Source: Papio anubis
Lineage: Eukaryota; Chordata; Mammalia; Primates; Cercopithecidae
Direction: 5' to 3'
Length of the DNA stretch: 64,000 bases
Assembly: GCF_008728515.1 (NCBI RefSeq)
Contig: NC_044990.1
Location: forward strand, 64,274,879 to 64,338,878
Below the pieces are notes generated by a model, which ran no database searches, had not been told where the DNA came from, and worked only from the letters and a program-made list of their open reading frames with translations. The position numbers were made by a program, and so were the translations under genes. This document shows, in pieces, positions 45,842 through 57,829 of this stretch (its first letter is position 1; the number at the start of each line of letters is the position of its first letter).

Positions 45842-45889
45842 GTTCCACCTTAGAGTGGCTTTCCACCTTGGGGTGGCGTTCCACCTTTT
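45842..45889 (+). repeat. 18-bp tandem repeat, about 2.6 copies
   Basis: Units GTTCCACCTTAGAGTGGC, TTTCCACCTTGGGGTGGC and partial GTTCCACCTTTTTT. The minus-strand frame repeats KVE-H-like residues only because the unit is a multiple of three. Confidence 0.8.
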
Positions 45890-48800
45890 TTAGTGTCACA
45901 TTTAAGAGGTAAAGTGAAGACGTGTGTGATTGAGTTTAATTCAAAAATCCGAAAGGCTTGCAGGGAGAGAACGCTATACCATCTGCGGTGTAGACTGAGG
46001 CGTATTTCAATACTCTGAAGTTAGAAAGTATGAAATTTGGTGATTTGGGGAGGATGCTAATACTATAGGGAATTTTAAATATTAGCTAGTCATTTCGCTG
46101 TTTGAAAAAAATAAATAATCTTAACTCAGTTTCACTTCTTACATACTTATATGATTGTTTTGAAAGGAATATTAAACACATTATTGGGAAACATATTATT
46201 GTGGGCTGTGCTTTCTTTGTACTGTCAGGGAATTACACTGAAACTCATGATAATGCTACTAAAATAAAATATTACAAACACTTATAAATAACGCATAAAT
46301 GCACAGTCTCCAGAGACCCTGATATACTAATTTTATAAACTTTTAAAAATTATGTTTCTCACTTTCCACTAAAAGTTTTCTTTAAGCTTGTATATACCTT
46401 TTGAGAAGTGTCTTGTTTCATTAAGAAATTTTAAAATGCAAAATAAATAAGGAAAAATAAAATTCACTAGCAATTCTATAGCTTAAATTTAACTCAAATG
46501 TTTATTTTATATTTCCGTTCTCTTTATTGTGTACACATGTAATCATTTTTATAAAATGAGAAAATAATATTTAAAAAGAACAATGAGTAAAGTCGACTTA
46601 AATACAGAATTGACTTATTTACACAAATCCAATTCATAGAGAATAATAATAGAAGAATGTTGCCTTTCATCTTTCAAAATTGTATGCTACACAATTTTCA
46701 AATTATGAACCCAGGGTGTTCTTTCATGTTTCACTGGAAGAGGATGAAAACACTTTCTAAACATTACTTTTTCTGTTGCCTAAGAATAAGAGTTTAATTA
46801 TTATGGATATCTTGACTTCCGATAACAACATACAATTAAACTAAGGGACTAACTTTTAGATGATGAAGAATAGAAAATCTTCCTAACTTTTGCAATATAC
46901 ACACATCTGTAGATAAGAATGTCATTGGCACAATGTTCATCATGTTTGACTTATCTCCATGAAAAGTCATGTGTCTTGGAGGAAATGTATAAGGTAGATA
47001 TAATATTTTATGGATATATCATAGATAAGAAGACAAGAAAAAACACTATGGAAATACAGAGGAAGAAGCGATTAAGTAAGTCACTTTGGGGAATTTGAGG
47101 AAGGTCTCACCATGAAGATGACATTGAACTGGATGAATGTTTAGGAAACTTGCCTTTTGCATTGTGCCTTTAACAAGAAGTTTGATTTGTTATGTAAGTC
47201 TTAGGTTTCCTTCATACTTAATTTGACCTAATAGCAAAGGTATACAACTGATAAAGGGAGTGCTTTATTCTAAGAGAAGTTTTGTAATAAAAACTTCCTC
47301 TTGGTGATTTGAATTCAATGAACACAAAGGAATTCTCTAATACCCTTGTTTAACCTGGCAAAACCTAAAAGAAAACAAAACAGTAACTTTCCTCTGAAAG
47401 CTTAAACTATGACCAGTCTGTCTTCATATAAATCCTATTGAAAAATTTCATAACAATTCCTACTTCAAATGGAGGACTAAGCAAACTTAAAAAATACGTG
47501 AAAAATGAACCAAAAAATGTGAATAAATGTTTTCATGATGCGTAATGAATAAAGTGCAACATGGCAAGGTGCATTGGAATAATGCTAGACTGTGAGTTAT
47601 TCTGACTGTAGGGAGACACTTTAAGGAAGGGCTTATGTTTACTTTGTATTTTTTCTCCATAGCACTATAGTGTGTGTTGCACATAGAAAACAGTCAAATA
47701 AGTTTTTTTTTTTTTGTATGTTCTCACCATTATGTAATCTTAGGATAGTTACTTCCTTGTTCTTCAGGAATGTATTTGGACAGATTTTTGTCACCCATAT
47801 AACTAAATGTTATGGATCAAGATTAAAAATTAAAAATAAATAAGTTGATCCCCTGTATATTTCCAATGTTCTTTGATAATTGTACTAAGAAAATCTATGC
47901 AACTAAATTATTTTATATTCAGATGCTTAATAATAATAGTAGGCAAATCCCACAGAATTAAATATATGTGATAGATCAGATGCTTGTTGAACAACCTGTA
48001 GGACATATTAAATTCCTGGATGTCGTCTATTGTCCATTACAAATCATACATCACTGCCTCTGCTTATCACGCATTGCTGTGCCATTGAAGGATGCAAACT
48101 TATTTTAATAGTTATAATCTTAAAAAATTATAATATACAACCATTTTACAAAGAGTCAATTGTATTTATTTCAACTTAAAATAAAGCTGTCAAAATCATG
48201 ATTATCCATATCAAGCATAGCTAGACAGATTTTTTTTTTTTTACTATTATTTGAGATCATCTCTCTGGAGATCATCTCCACATAGTTGAGTAAATGTAAT
48301 AACTTTTTAATTTTATATGCACAAATAATACTCAAGAAGATGCTATTCAAAAACTAATTGCTTACTCCACATATTTAATATGAATGTTATTTTTAGACAT
48401 CAAAAGAAATATCTAAAATGATAAAGAATTTAAATAATGCCAATAACAACCTAAGGTTGATTAGTTGACATGGGAACTTAAATGCCAAACTTTACATTTG
48501 TCTGGTTAGAAATAAAATACTTTGTTACAACTGCATCTATATGCTATAAAGAAAGTAATTGGTAAGGTACACATTTGTTGAGAAATAGAAGTGCATAGTT
48601 CGAGAGATAAATTGATACATTTTTAAGTTTGTACATTTTGACTTTGTAACAATGAAATTAACGTAAAAAGGCATTTACTGAACTGTTACTGCCATCAGTG
48701 GGTATTATATTAACCCAGATAGTGAATAAATCATTAGTGACAGGTTTTGCTGAATGATATTGGCTTTTTTGTCAGCAGAAATTTTACTGAAAAATTCCAA

Positions 48801-50419
48801 AATAATATAAGATATAATACATCTTGGTAAATAACATCTTAAAAGTGTTATATAACTTAGAAACTAAACATTTGCATCATAAATAATTCACTTAGTTACC
48901 AAGAGAAAGTTATTCGTTCAGAATCAGTCTATAGTCAACACACAGAAATACATTTCACTTCTTACATATATACCTACGTGAAAACTTTAGGCTATAAGGA
49001 TAAATAGGGATATTTTTGTAAATGTAATTATCTTTTTGATGATTTTACTATATACATCTTACCTCTATCAATCTCTACTATCTCTTCTAGAACAATTTTT
49101 CTTTAGAACATTTTTCAAAAGTTTAAGTATTCTATAAAATAGTATCATGTATATTTTATGTTGAAGAAAATAAGGGTAGCATTAGCTGTAATTTTCATGT
49201 TTCCATATACTGAAATAAGACATAAGCTATTATGATATAATAATAATACACAAATACTAATAAAATTATAATGAAAATCAATAAAATCTATTAACCAAAT
49301 AGCTGTATGAAGTTATTCCTGTTTAAATGGACAGATTCTGTTTGATTTTTCACAAGGAAGAGAGGAGAAGTGACCTAGTAACAGTCTATAGGAGGAAAAA
49401 TAAGATAAAATGTGAATATTTTCTATCAGATTTCCCTGGACAATATAAATCCAAACTCTATGTTTATAAAATATTGATTTGCACTAAATAGGATTTCAAA
49501 TTTCTTTATTCAAAAATAGTTTTAAGTTTGACGTCACTTGACTACAGAAAAAGAAATACTCTTTTTGTGTCTTTTTTTTGGGGAGGGGACTAATAACAAT
49601 TAGAGAGGCATTTTTAACTAGCAGTCCCTCATTTTTTCTGTAGCTCTCACGTACTGAATTTAAGAAGTTCCACAGCTTCAAACAGTTATTTGATGGCAAA
49701 ATCATATTTAAAAACTAGCATGTCTTTCTTAAGAAATGAATTGATTCAAAATAGCACTTACCTGCTCTTCCTTTATCTAGAGACACGTCTTCCACAAAAT
49801 AGGACTAATCTTTGATGTTAGTAGAAATTAATTTTTAAGAATCCTTGATTTGGGGGAAGAAGGAAGGAATGAAAACAGGGTTTTCAATCTAAAATCAACC
49901 TTGAAGATTTGTGTAATATTAATAAGAGTTAAAAGAATCATTCCTAACACCTGCCTTGTTCAAGACATTTTTACTCTTCTAGCACCCCCTAGTGGATTTT
50001 TTTAAAAAAATTCTTACCTACTGAAAGAGTTGGATAGCATGTCACTACTGTTCACGTTTTACTCTAAATATATAGGTTATATGTGTAGTTGTTCTATTGC
50101 TGGATCATAATTATTATTCTGATGTTTTAAAAGTAGATTTTTAAGAAACAATGAACAACCACATTTAACATGATTAGAAGCAAAGTATTACAGACTGAAT
50201 TTTTAGGAATCATTGACCATCTCTCAGCATGTTCTTACAAATAATTAAAAGTTTATCTAAAAAAGTAAGAGAGGGAGAGAACATGCTGCAGTTATTAAGC
50301 AGAATCAAACTATCCCACATGGTTTTTTGCTTTTTTTAACCTTAGGTATTTAATTAATAACATTAATAAAAATAAGGTGTATATATGTATACCTGTCAGC
50401 ACTCCACATGTATGTAACC

Positions 50420-50595
50420 ACTGTAGCTAATCTACACATAGTAACCCTTTTATCCTTAAAAGATACCTATGGGGCAACTACTGTTACAATGAGAAAATTG
50501 GAGCATATAGAGGTAAGGTAATAAATCTATTGGCACAAAATGAAGAGGCAAAGTCTAGATTTTCAGTGATTCAATTCCTTCTGGCTTCTGAATTT
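50420..50595 (+). mobile_element. MIR fragment (tentative)
   Basis: 'GGGGCAACTACTGTTACAATGAGAAAATTGGAGCATATAGAGGTAAGG' follows the MIR 3' core 'CCATTTTACAGATGAGGAAACTGAGGC..' with many changes. Confidence 0.5.
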
Positions 50596-51038
50596 GTTCA
50601 TTCTGCAGATGACTGCTACTCAGAACAATGGTTTTAATAAGTGGATATAATTTATGGAAATATCAAGTTTTGGTTTTATATATAATAGAAACCAATTTTT
50701 AGAAACACTTTTGGTCATCTTTTTCAATAAAAATACTTTTTGAAAACATATCCCATTCAATATGTAAGCATTAATGTCAGTTGGGGGCAAACTATTGCAT
50801 CAGTTGAAAATACAAAGATGAATCATTTATATTTTTACACACATTTATAGGATTCATATACGGTTGGTCTCCAACATACGATAGTTCTTACTATTTTTCA
50901 ACTTTATGATAATGTGAAAGCCACACACATTCGGGGGAAAGCAGTAGGATACTCTGTTTCTGTGCTGAGCAGAGCCAGTGAACAACAGCTCCCAGCCAAC
51001 CACCGTGATCCTGAGGGTAAACACCTGATACACTACAA

Positions 51039-51894
51039 CAGGGACCCCAAATCCCTAGCCACAGATTCGATCTGTAGCCTGTTAGAAACTGGGCTGCACG
51101 GCTGGGCGCGGTGACTCACGCCTGTAATCCCAGCACTTTGGAAGTCCAAGACGGGCAGATCACGAGGTCAGGAGTTCGAGACTGGCCTGGCCAACATAGT
51201 GAAACCCTGTCTCTATTAAAAATACAAAAAAAATCAACTGGGCATGGTGGTGGGCGCCTGTAATCCCAGCTACTTGGGAGGCTGAGGCAGGAGAATTGCT
51301 TGAACCTGGGAGGCGGAGGTTGCAGTGAGCTGAGATCGCACCACTGCACTCCAGCCTGGATGACAGTGTGAGATTCCATCTCAAAAATAAATAAATAAAT
51401 AAATAATAAAATGAAAAAGAAACTGCGCTGCATAGCAGGAGGTGAGCGGTGGGTGAGCCAGGGAAGCTTCAACTGTATTTACATCTGCTCCTCATCGTTT
51501 GCTTTACCACCTGAGCTCCATCTCCTGTCGGATCAGCGGCAGCATTAGATTTTCATAGGAGCACGAACCCTATTGTGGACTGCGCATGTGAGGAATCTAG
51601 GTTGCACACTCCTTATGAGAATCTAATGCCTGACGACCTGTCACTGTCTCCCATCACCACCAAATGAGACCATCTAGTTGCAGGAAAACAATCTCAGGGC
51701 TGTCACTGATTATACATTATGGTGAGTTGTACAATTATTTAATTATATATTACAAGGTAATAATAACAGAAATAAAGTGCACAATAAATGTAACGTGCTT
51801 GAATCATCCCAAAAACCTCACCACTGCCCCCTGGCCCATGGAAAAATTGTCTTCTACAATTTGTCCCTGATGCCAAAAATGTTGGGGACTGCTG
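51039..51894 (+). mobile_element. MER1-like hAT-Charlie element, split by an Alu
   Basis: Begins CAGGGACCCCAAATCCCTAG, includes 'GCCTGTTAGAAACTGGGCTGCA', then after the Alu 'GCAGGAGGTGAGCGGTGGGTGAGC', 'GGATCAGCGGCAGCATTAGATTTTCATAGGAGC', 'CTCCTTATGAGAATCTAATGCCTGA', and ends 'GATGCCAAAAATGTTGGGGACTGCTG'. Imperfect 8-bp duplications CACTACAA / CTCTATAA flank it at 51031-51038 and 51895-51902. The name is from memory. Confidence 0.85.
51100..51417 (+). mobile_element. Alu (S-like) inside the MER1-like element
   Basis: GGCTGGGCGCGGTGACTCACG through an (AAAT)n tail. A 15-bp target-site duplication AGAAACTG(G/C)GCTGCA lies at 51084 and 51418. One base differs between copies. Confidence 0.96.
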
Positions 51895-52067
51895 CTCTAT
51901 AATGGACTATGTTGCCAGATGATTTTGCCCAACTGTAGGCTGATTTAAGTGTTCTGAGTATGCACAAAGTAGGCTACGCTACATGTTCAGTAGATTAAAC
52001 TTATTAAATGCATTTTTGACTTATGATATTTTCAACTTATCTGGGTTTATCAGGATGTAACTCCGTC

Positions 52068-52145
52068 TTAAATCAAGGAGCACATGTGTATAACGGAAGA
52101 TAATTATAATTATCTTCCGTTATACACATGTGCTCCTTGATTTAA
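52068..52145. repeat. Perfect 78-bp palindrome, two 39-bp arms, no spacer
   Basis: The centre lies between 52106 and 52107. Base-by-base comparison of 52068-52106 with the reverse complement of 52107-52145 gives 39 of 39 matches; the next pair (52067 C, 52146 A) does not. The left arm contains the 3' terminus of the Tigger-like element and its flank; the right arm is an inverted copy of it. The string AATTATCTT occurs at 52108-52116 and again at 52145-52153, so bases 52108-52144 (37 bp) may be an inserted inverted copy. Confidence 0.98.
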
Positions 52146-53762
52146 ATTATCTTTGTTGAATGATCAGGTACGCATATAAGTGTCAGTTTCCTCATCAGAC
52201 TACATTATATTAGTCATCTATATTTCTTGTCCTTCTATCTCTGTAGATGAGAATCAAGCTGCCATAAGGACTGACAATAAGAGGAAGTGAGTTTATGTAA
52301 GCTCCCACTTTGTTTATTTCAGATATGCCTGAGGAAAGCGCCTCTAGTGCAATACATAGACCAAAAGTCTTAAGAATCAGATTCATGTTCCATGCTCTGA
52401 ATCTCAGGAGCTCCTTACTCTTCCTTAATTAGGGTAGGCCTTGATATTTTATGAGATTTTCCAAGTACATATGCAACCTTTCCTTTATAATAAAAATAAC
52501 TCCTTCTGTCTGTGCCATCTCCTTCCTACTCCACAATAGATACAGGTATGTTTCAGTTACTGAAGGGGTGGGCATGCATTAGTAATGTGGATGGGTGTGC
52601 ACCAGACCCTTGCGATATCTGAAGAACAAACAAGGGCAGGATTGAAACAGGAGAGCCTGTATTCACCAAACGTGACAAAGGGCTGTGATTATATCACTTC
52701 TTGATTACCCTGCTCTCCCTTCTCACAACACACCTAACAACTTAATACTTCTTATCCTCCCAAGGATTTAATTTTACTGTCTTTTGTTAAACTCTTAATA
52801 TATTAAATTTTGTATTTTTCTTGGCATTATTATGAATACTAGTTATTTTTTTCTCTACCCTAATTGGTAGTTAGACCACCTGTATTCCTCACTGGTGACC
52901 ATGTTGTTATTCTTTCACGAAATAAACTTAAACCATAGTGGATCCTCTCCCACACTGTTAATTTCTATTCTTACTGCTTTCAGAAAAGCCACATATATCA
53001 TGTCTTTAAAACAAATATACAAGTTTGTTAGATGTATGTACAGATTGAGAAAATATGTTCTCAACAATATATGCATAATAATTAGGTTATTAAAATTGTG
53101 ATTTCTTGTTAGTCTTACACTGAAGTCTTTTTAAAATTTTTGATTTTTTTGTACCTCTTCTAGATAGGTAAAGTGGTTTTGTAGCTAAGAAATTTATGCA
53201 GATTTATGATAATACGAAAATTATTAATACTGTGAATTCAGAATCCTTACGTTAACATTGATAAATGCAAAAGTACCTGTATATAGACAATTTTGAGGAC
53301 TCTTTTAAATTGTTATTTGTAATTATTATGGTATATAATAATGTTATGGGGTACGTGTGATATTTTTGATATAAGCGTATGATGTCTAATGATCAAAGCA
53401 GTGTAATCGTGGTGTCCATCACCTCAAGAATTTATTATTTCTTTGTGCTGGAAACATTCTAATCTACATTCTTTAGTTATTTTGAAATACACAATAAATT
53501 ATTGTTTACTGTAATCACACTAAGCACTGATACATACCTAAAAGTGTTTTAGATGTTATCTTACACTTCTATTATACATAAAGAAATTAAAACTCAGAAA
53601 AGGTCAGTTGTTCATAATTACCTCATAGCTGAAAAGAGATTCAGTTTCAACGTGAACCTTTGATTTTAGAATTCTTTTATGTGTTGCACTAAACAAAAAT
53701 GTAAAGAACTTTTGGGAATGATAGAATAAGCAATAAGATCAGTTTCTAACTTACATAAAATG
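52146..53762. other. Non-coding stretch
   Basis: No gene. A faint MIR-like segment lies at 53550-53670 ('AAGAAATTAAAACTCAGAAAAGGTCAGTTG'). Otherwise unassigned. Confidence 0.4.
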
Positions 53763-54014
53763 CTTCAAACTCCAGCATTAGACACAGAGATAGTAGCTTT
53801 ATGGGACTGCTTCAACAGCTGTCATGATTCTGTATTAACAACTCTATCTTTCTAACAAATCCATCTGTCGATCTCTCTATGTCTTCTAGAGGTTCTGCTT
53901 CTCTGGTTGAAACCAGACTGATAGTTTGGTATAACATCTGATGGTATACAAATTTTAGTTTATTTAGAGATTGAGGAGAATATATTTTATTTATATATTG
54001 ATTCATATCTTAAT
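53763..54014 (-). repeat. 252-bp repeat, copy A
   Basis: Shares its full length with copy B at 56269-56520 in the same orientation, with about 15 mismatches and no net length change (about 94% identical by eye). The minus strand reads like a MER-type element containing 'TTTCAACCAGAGAAGCAGAACC'. A 64-codon minus ORF in it also appears in copy B; it has no known domain and I treat it as incidental. Confidence 0.85.
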
Positions 54015-54721
54015 ATGAATACTTAAAATGCTTCATTTTATATAAGTTATATAACATTCAAGGATATATATATATAGTATACGTGTGTGTATCTATATAC
54101 ACACACACTCATAATCAGGTATATTTTGTCTCCATACTCATAGTCAGGTAAATTGCTATTAGTTTCTCTTTTGGGGGATTGTAAAATTCACAGTATTGTC
54201 ACCACTTTTTTCATGAATACAATTATATATCATTTGGAAAAGTTCATGGCTCATTTTCACAGCAGTTCTTGCAAGTTGATATTTCATGACTAATATTGAT
54301 AGCCTTGAGCATATTGGTATATACAAATAGCATAAGAATAACTATGATAAGTGTAAACATTAAGTGATAATGTAGTCAATTCTTACTATTCACAGATTCT
54401 GTATTTTTGAATTTGCCGAATCACTAAAGTGTTTTCGTTACACTCAAATGAATACTCTCACCATTTGCAAATTTCTGAAAGTACAGAACAATAAAAAGCT
54501 TGAGTCACCTGATGTGCAAGTTCTCAGCAGAGGTCGAAGGAGGAAGCAACACTGTCTTCTTGTTGCAGTTCTTATATTATAAACACATATCAATTTCACA
54601 GTATAGTTAGTGCTACCTTTTTCACATTTTTCCTGTTTATTGGTGATTTCACTGATTAAAATGTCACTCAAGCATAATGCTAAAGTACTTTCAAATATTC
54701 CTAAGGGGGGAAAAAAAAAAT
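54015..54721. other. Non-coding stretch
   Basis: Contains a TA/TG/AC low-complexity run at about 54066-54110; otherwise no feature. Confidence 0.4.
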
Positions 54722-55001
54722 GCCGGGCGCAGTGGCTCACACCTGTAATCCCAGCACTTTGGGAGGCCGAGACGGGTGGATCACGAGGTCAGGAGATCGA
54801 GACCATCCTGGCTAACACAGTGAAACCCCGTCTCTACTAAAAAATACAAAAAACTAGCTGGGCAAGGTGGCGGGCCCCTGTAGTCCCAGCTACTCGGGAG
54901 GCTGAGGCAGAAGAATGGCGTGATACTGGGAGGTGGAGCTTGCAGTGAGCCGAGATTGCGCCACTGCACTCCAGCCTGGGCCACAGAGCGAGACTCCGTC
55001 T

Positions 55002-55032
<31 letters not shown>
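54722..55032 (+). mobile_element. Young Alu (AluY, OWM-like variants), full length
   Basis: GCCGGGCGCAGTGGCTCACACC with 'GGCCGAGACGGGTGGATCACGAGG' and 'AAAAAATACAAAAAACTAGCTGGGCAAGGTGGCGGG', and a long pure A tail. The GAGACGGG and ACTAG variants resemble Old World monkey AluYR. The 5' side is preceded by a run of A. Confidence 0.95.
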
Positions 55033-55036
<4 letters not shown>

Positions 55037-56268
55037 GTGCCTTAAGTAGAAAAATATACGTGCTAGAAAAAGCTTCATTGAAGCATACGTTGTAGTGCTG
55101 TTGGCCATGAGTTCAATGTTAATGAATCAAAAATAAACATGAAACAAGGTGTTTTTGAAAGAAACACACATAAAACAAGGTTATAGATTTTAAGGATTGA
55201 TCAGTTGATGAAAGTGCTGTGACCAGAGGCTGGCAGGAACCTAGTCCTCTGTTTCCTCTAGGAGCAATGGTTCAGTATTCTCTGATTCAGTGTTCATGAT
55301 GACGTTATAAAACATAACTACTGCAAATAATGAGAATTAATTACATGTTGTAATAAACATATATTGGTGTAACAAATTATAGTAGAATGCTACAAATATC
55401 AATCACTCATGGGCCTTTTCTTCTAGCATGATTAATTTAATAGAGGAATATTGAATATCGAAAATCTTAGAAAATATTTGGAGGCTGGAACTAAGTTTTG
55501 TTATAGTGGTTAGTTGAGTAAGAGTTGTGATAAAATTTAAGCATCATAAAAATATTACTAGTTTTAAAAGAAATTATTTATTGGGGCACAAAGTTTTTAT
55601 GAATACTTGTAGTCCATCTATAACCTTGGAGGCAGCATATGCGATCTAGAAGTTGTTTAGGTGCTTCTGCAAATGGCCTTGAAAAATCAAAGCAGCTATG
55701 TGAGTATATGTAACTACTGAACACTGCCCAGAGAAACCAAGTAAGGGATGTGTTGGAGCAAGTGATGAGAAATTTGACTGCTTTGATCCTATCAGCAGTA
55801 CAAGTTGTCTGAGTTCAGATCATGTATTAGGCCCTGACCTCTGGGACGTGTCTGTGGTAGAAACTCTAGGATAGTAGACTCAGCTGCCCCTTGGCTATAC
55901 TAAAATGCCTGATGCCAGGATGGATGAGAGCCAAATTAATAGATAATTTGTTGGAAAAGTTTGATTTGGTTCATCATTTTGAATACTGATTAAGATAAAA
56001 CTATAATTTTATTAATGATCATTGTGTTCTAAACAAATTTTAAAAATTAAAAATATCGTAAATTATTGGAATATATAATGAACTTTTATTAGGTAGTGTG
56101 TTTATTTGGCTCTGTGATGAAAGGCCTTGGCTTCTGCAGGACACCCTCATTATTCAGGTCAGAGTCAACAAGAATGAACATGGATTTCAGTGTGTCCTTA
56201 TAGGGTTCAAGCTCATAATGATTTCCAGCTTCCTTGTGACCTTCTTTTCTGACCGCCTGTTCTGTGAA
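55033..56268. other. Non-coding stretch
   Basis: No gene. 56084-56268 adjoins copy B of the 252-bp repeat and may be part of the same longer element, but I cannot name it. Confidence 0.4.
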
Positions 56269-56520
56269 CTTCAAACTCCAGCATTAGACACAGAGATAAT
56301 AGCTTTACGGGACTGCTTCACCAGCTGTCACAATTCTGTAATAACAACTCTATCTTTCTAACAAATCCATCTGTCAGTCTCGCTATGTCTTCTAGAGGTT
56401 CTGCTTCTCTGGTTGAAACCAGACTGATAGCTTGGTATAACATTTGATGGTGCACAAATTTTAGTTTATTTAGATATTGAGGAGAATATATTTTATTTTT
56501 ATATTGATTCATATCTTAAT
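56269..56520 (-). repeat. 252-bp repeat, copy B
   Basis: Same boundaries as copy A (CTTCAAACTCCAGCATTAG to TTCATATCTTAAT). Upstream flank differs from copy A ('TGTTCTGTGAA' versus 'CATAAAATG'), and so does the downstream flank, so only this block was duplicated or two insertions share these ends. Confidence 0.85.
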
Positions 56521-57202
56521 TTTATTATCATACATGCATGACAACTTATCTCACTTAGCAAGCATTTTATATAGGTGAATTTGAGTTTATTTAGGCATGT
56601 ATTTTACATTAATGTACATTCCCATAGCTTATTTAAATATTTAATACAATATCCAAATAGATGGTAAATAAACAATGAATTCGTATTTCTGTCTTAATCT
56701 AATATGTATGAACAAAGTGAACAACAAATAGCTCTTTGCATCATTTAAATACATGTGGGTTTTATAAACATGTATATATTTGATTTTAAATAAACAGTAG
56801 ATGATTTCATTATAATCTCAGCCACGAACCATGATAAGATCAACATAATACATTCACTATAAATGTCCTAGATTTTTAATTAGTCTAATTTCCTTTAACT
56901 AGGAAGAATACAAATATCTAATATATTTCAAGTAAATAAATTTGAAAATATATCTCTCTTTTGCTAACTATAATCAGATGTTGATAATGCTTTAATATGT
57001 GGGACATTTGAAATAAAAATAGGCAAGTCAAACACTACCATTGGGTTTGTAAATAAAATATTGATCCTTACATATGACAGTGCATATTATCAGAAACAAA
57101 TTTGTATCTTCTTCCGGAAGACCAATGTTAAAGAAAACATAGGAAATAAATTTATTACTACTGCTTATGGAGTGCTGAGTTATTTGTTTTATCCTGATGT
57201 AT
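56521..57202. other. AT-rich non-coding stretch
   Basis: No feature recognised. Confidence 0.4.
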
Positions 57203-57563
57203 TTGTTCGTTTTATGCTGCTGATAAAGACATACCCAAGACTGCGAAGAAAAAGAGGTTTAACTGTACTTACAGTTCCACACAGCTTGGGAGGCCTCAAA
57301 ATCACGGCAGGAGGTGAAAGGCACTTCTTACAAGGCAGCAGCAAGAGAAAACTGATGAAGATGCAAAAGCAGAAAGCCCTGATAAAACCATCAAATCTCA
57401 TGAGATTTGTTCGCTACCACAAGAACAGTTTGGGGGAAGCTGCCCCCCATGATTCAAATTATCTCCCACTGGATCCCTCCCACAACATGTGGGAAATAGG
57501 GAATTATAGGGGTACAATTCAAGATGAGATTTGGGTGGGGACACAGTCAAACCATATTGCTTG
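57203..57563 (-). mobile_element. THE1/MST-type MaLR solo LTR, antisense
   Basis: Reverse complement of the LTR seen at 18064. Landmarks: 'GACATACCCAAGACTGCGAAG', 'TTTAACTGTACTTACAGTTCCACACAGCTTGGGAGGCCTC', 'CATCAAATCTCATGAGATTTG', 'CCCCATGATTCAAATTATCTCCCACTGG', 'GATGAGATTTGGGTGGGGACACAGTCAAACCATA'. The 167-codon plus ORF (57061-57564) is antisense LTR, not a gene. Confidence 0.9.
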
Positions 57564-57605
57564 ACTAAAGGACAACATCTGCTTTACATTTGGGCCAAGG
57601 TCATT

Positions 57606-57672
57606 CATATATATATATATGTATATGTATATATATGTGTGTATATATATGTGTGTGTGTATATATATATAT
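57606..57672 (+). repeat. (TA)n/(TG)n microsatellite
   Basis: Alternating TATATA and TGTGTG blocks ending in the T-tail of the Alu fragment to the right, from which it may have expanded. Confidence 0.95.
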
Positions 57673-57829
57673 ATTTTTTGAGATGGACTTTCACTCTGTC
57701 ACCCATGCTAGAGTGCAATGGCACAGTCTTGGCTCACTGCAACCTCCGCCTCTTGGGTTCAAGTGATTCTTCTGCCTCAGCCTCCCAAGTAGCTGGGACT
57801 ATAGGCGCCCGCCACCATACCTGCCTAAT
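57673..57829 (-). mobile_element. Alu right-arm fragment, antisense
   Basis: 'TTTTTTGAGATGGACTTTCACTCTGTCACCC' to 'GCCCGCCACCATACCTGCCTAATG'; the left monomer is missing (5' truncation). Confidence 0.93.

Larger units (their letters stand above)
45417..50860. other. Repeat-poor AT-rich intergenic stretch
   Basis: About 5.4 kb without Alu or L1. It holds an 18-bp tandem (45842-45889), weak L2/MIR-like patches (47040-47150, 47580-47700) and a MIR (50420-50595). No gene supported; ORFs are 61-69 codons. Confidence 0.45.
50861..52088 (+). mobile_element. Tigger-like DNA transposon, split by a hAT element
   Basis: Outer pieces 50861-51038 and 51903-52088. 5' part: CGGTTGGTCTCCAACATACG, 'TATTTTTCAACTTTATGATAATG', 'AGGATACTCTG..CTGAGCAGAGCCAGTGAACAACAGCTCCCAGCCAACCAC..GAGGGTAAACACCTGATACACTAC'. 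3' part: 'TGTTGCCAGATGATTTTGCCCAACTGTAGGCTGATTTAAGTGTTCTGAG', 'GACTTATGATATTTTCAACTTATCTGGGTTTATC', ending CTCCTTG-complementary GGAGCACATGTG. TA dinucleotides flank both ends, as for Tigger. Exact subfamily (MER44/Tigger7-like or relative) unknown. Confidence 0.75.

Noticed and set aside
53812..56512. Pair of similar 64-codon minus ORFs, a possible small gene family
   Set aside because: Both lie in the duplicated 252-bp repeat; no domain, no Kozak or splice context, and substitutions fall without visible preference for silent sites.
57061..57564. 167-codon plus ORF
   Set aside because: Most of it is an antisense THE1/MST-type LTR; no protein family recognised.
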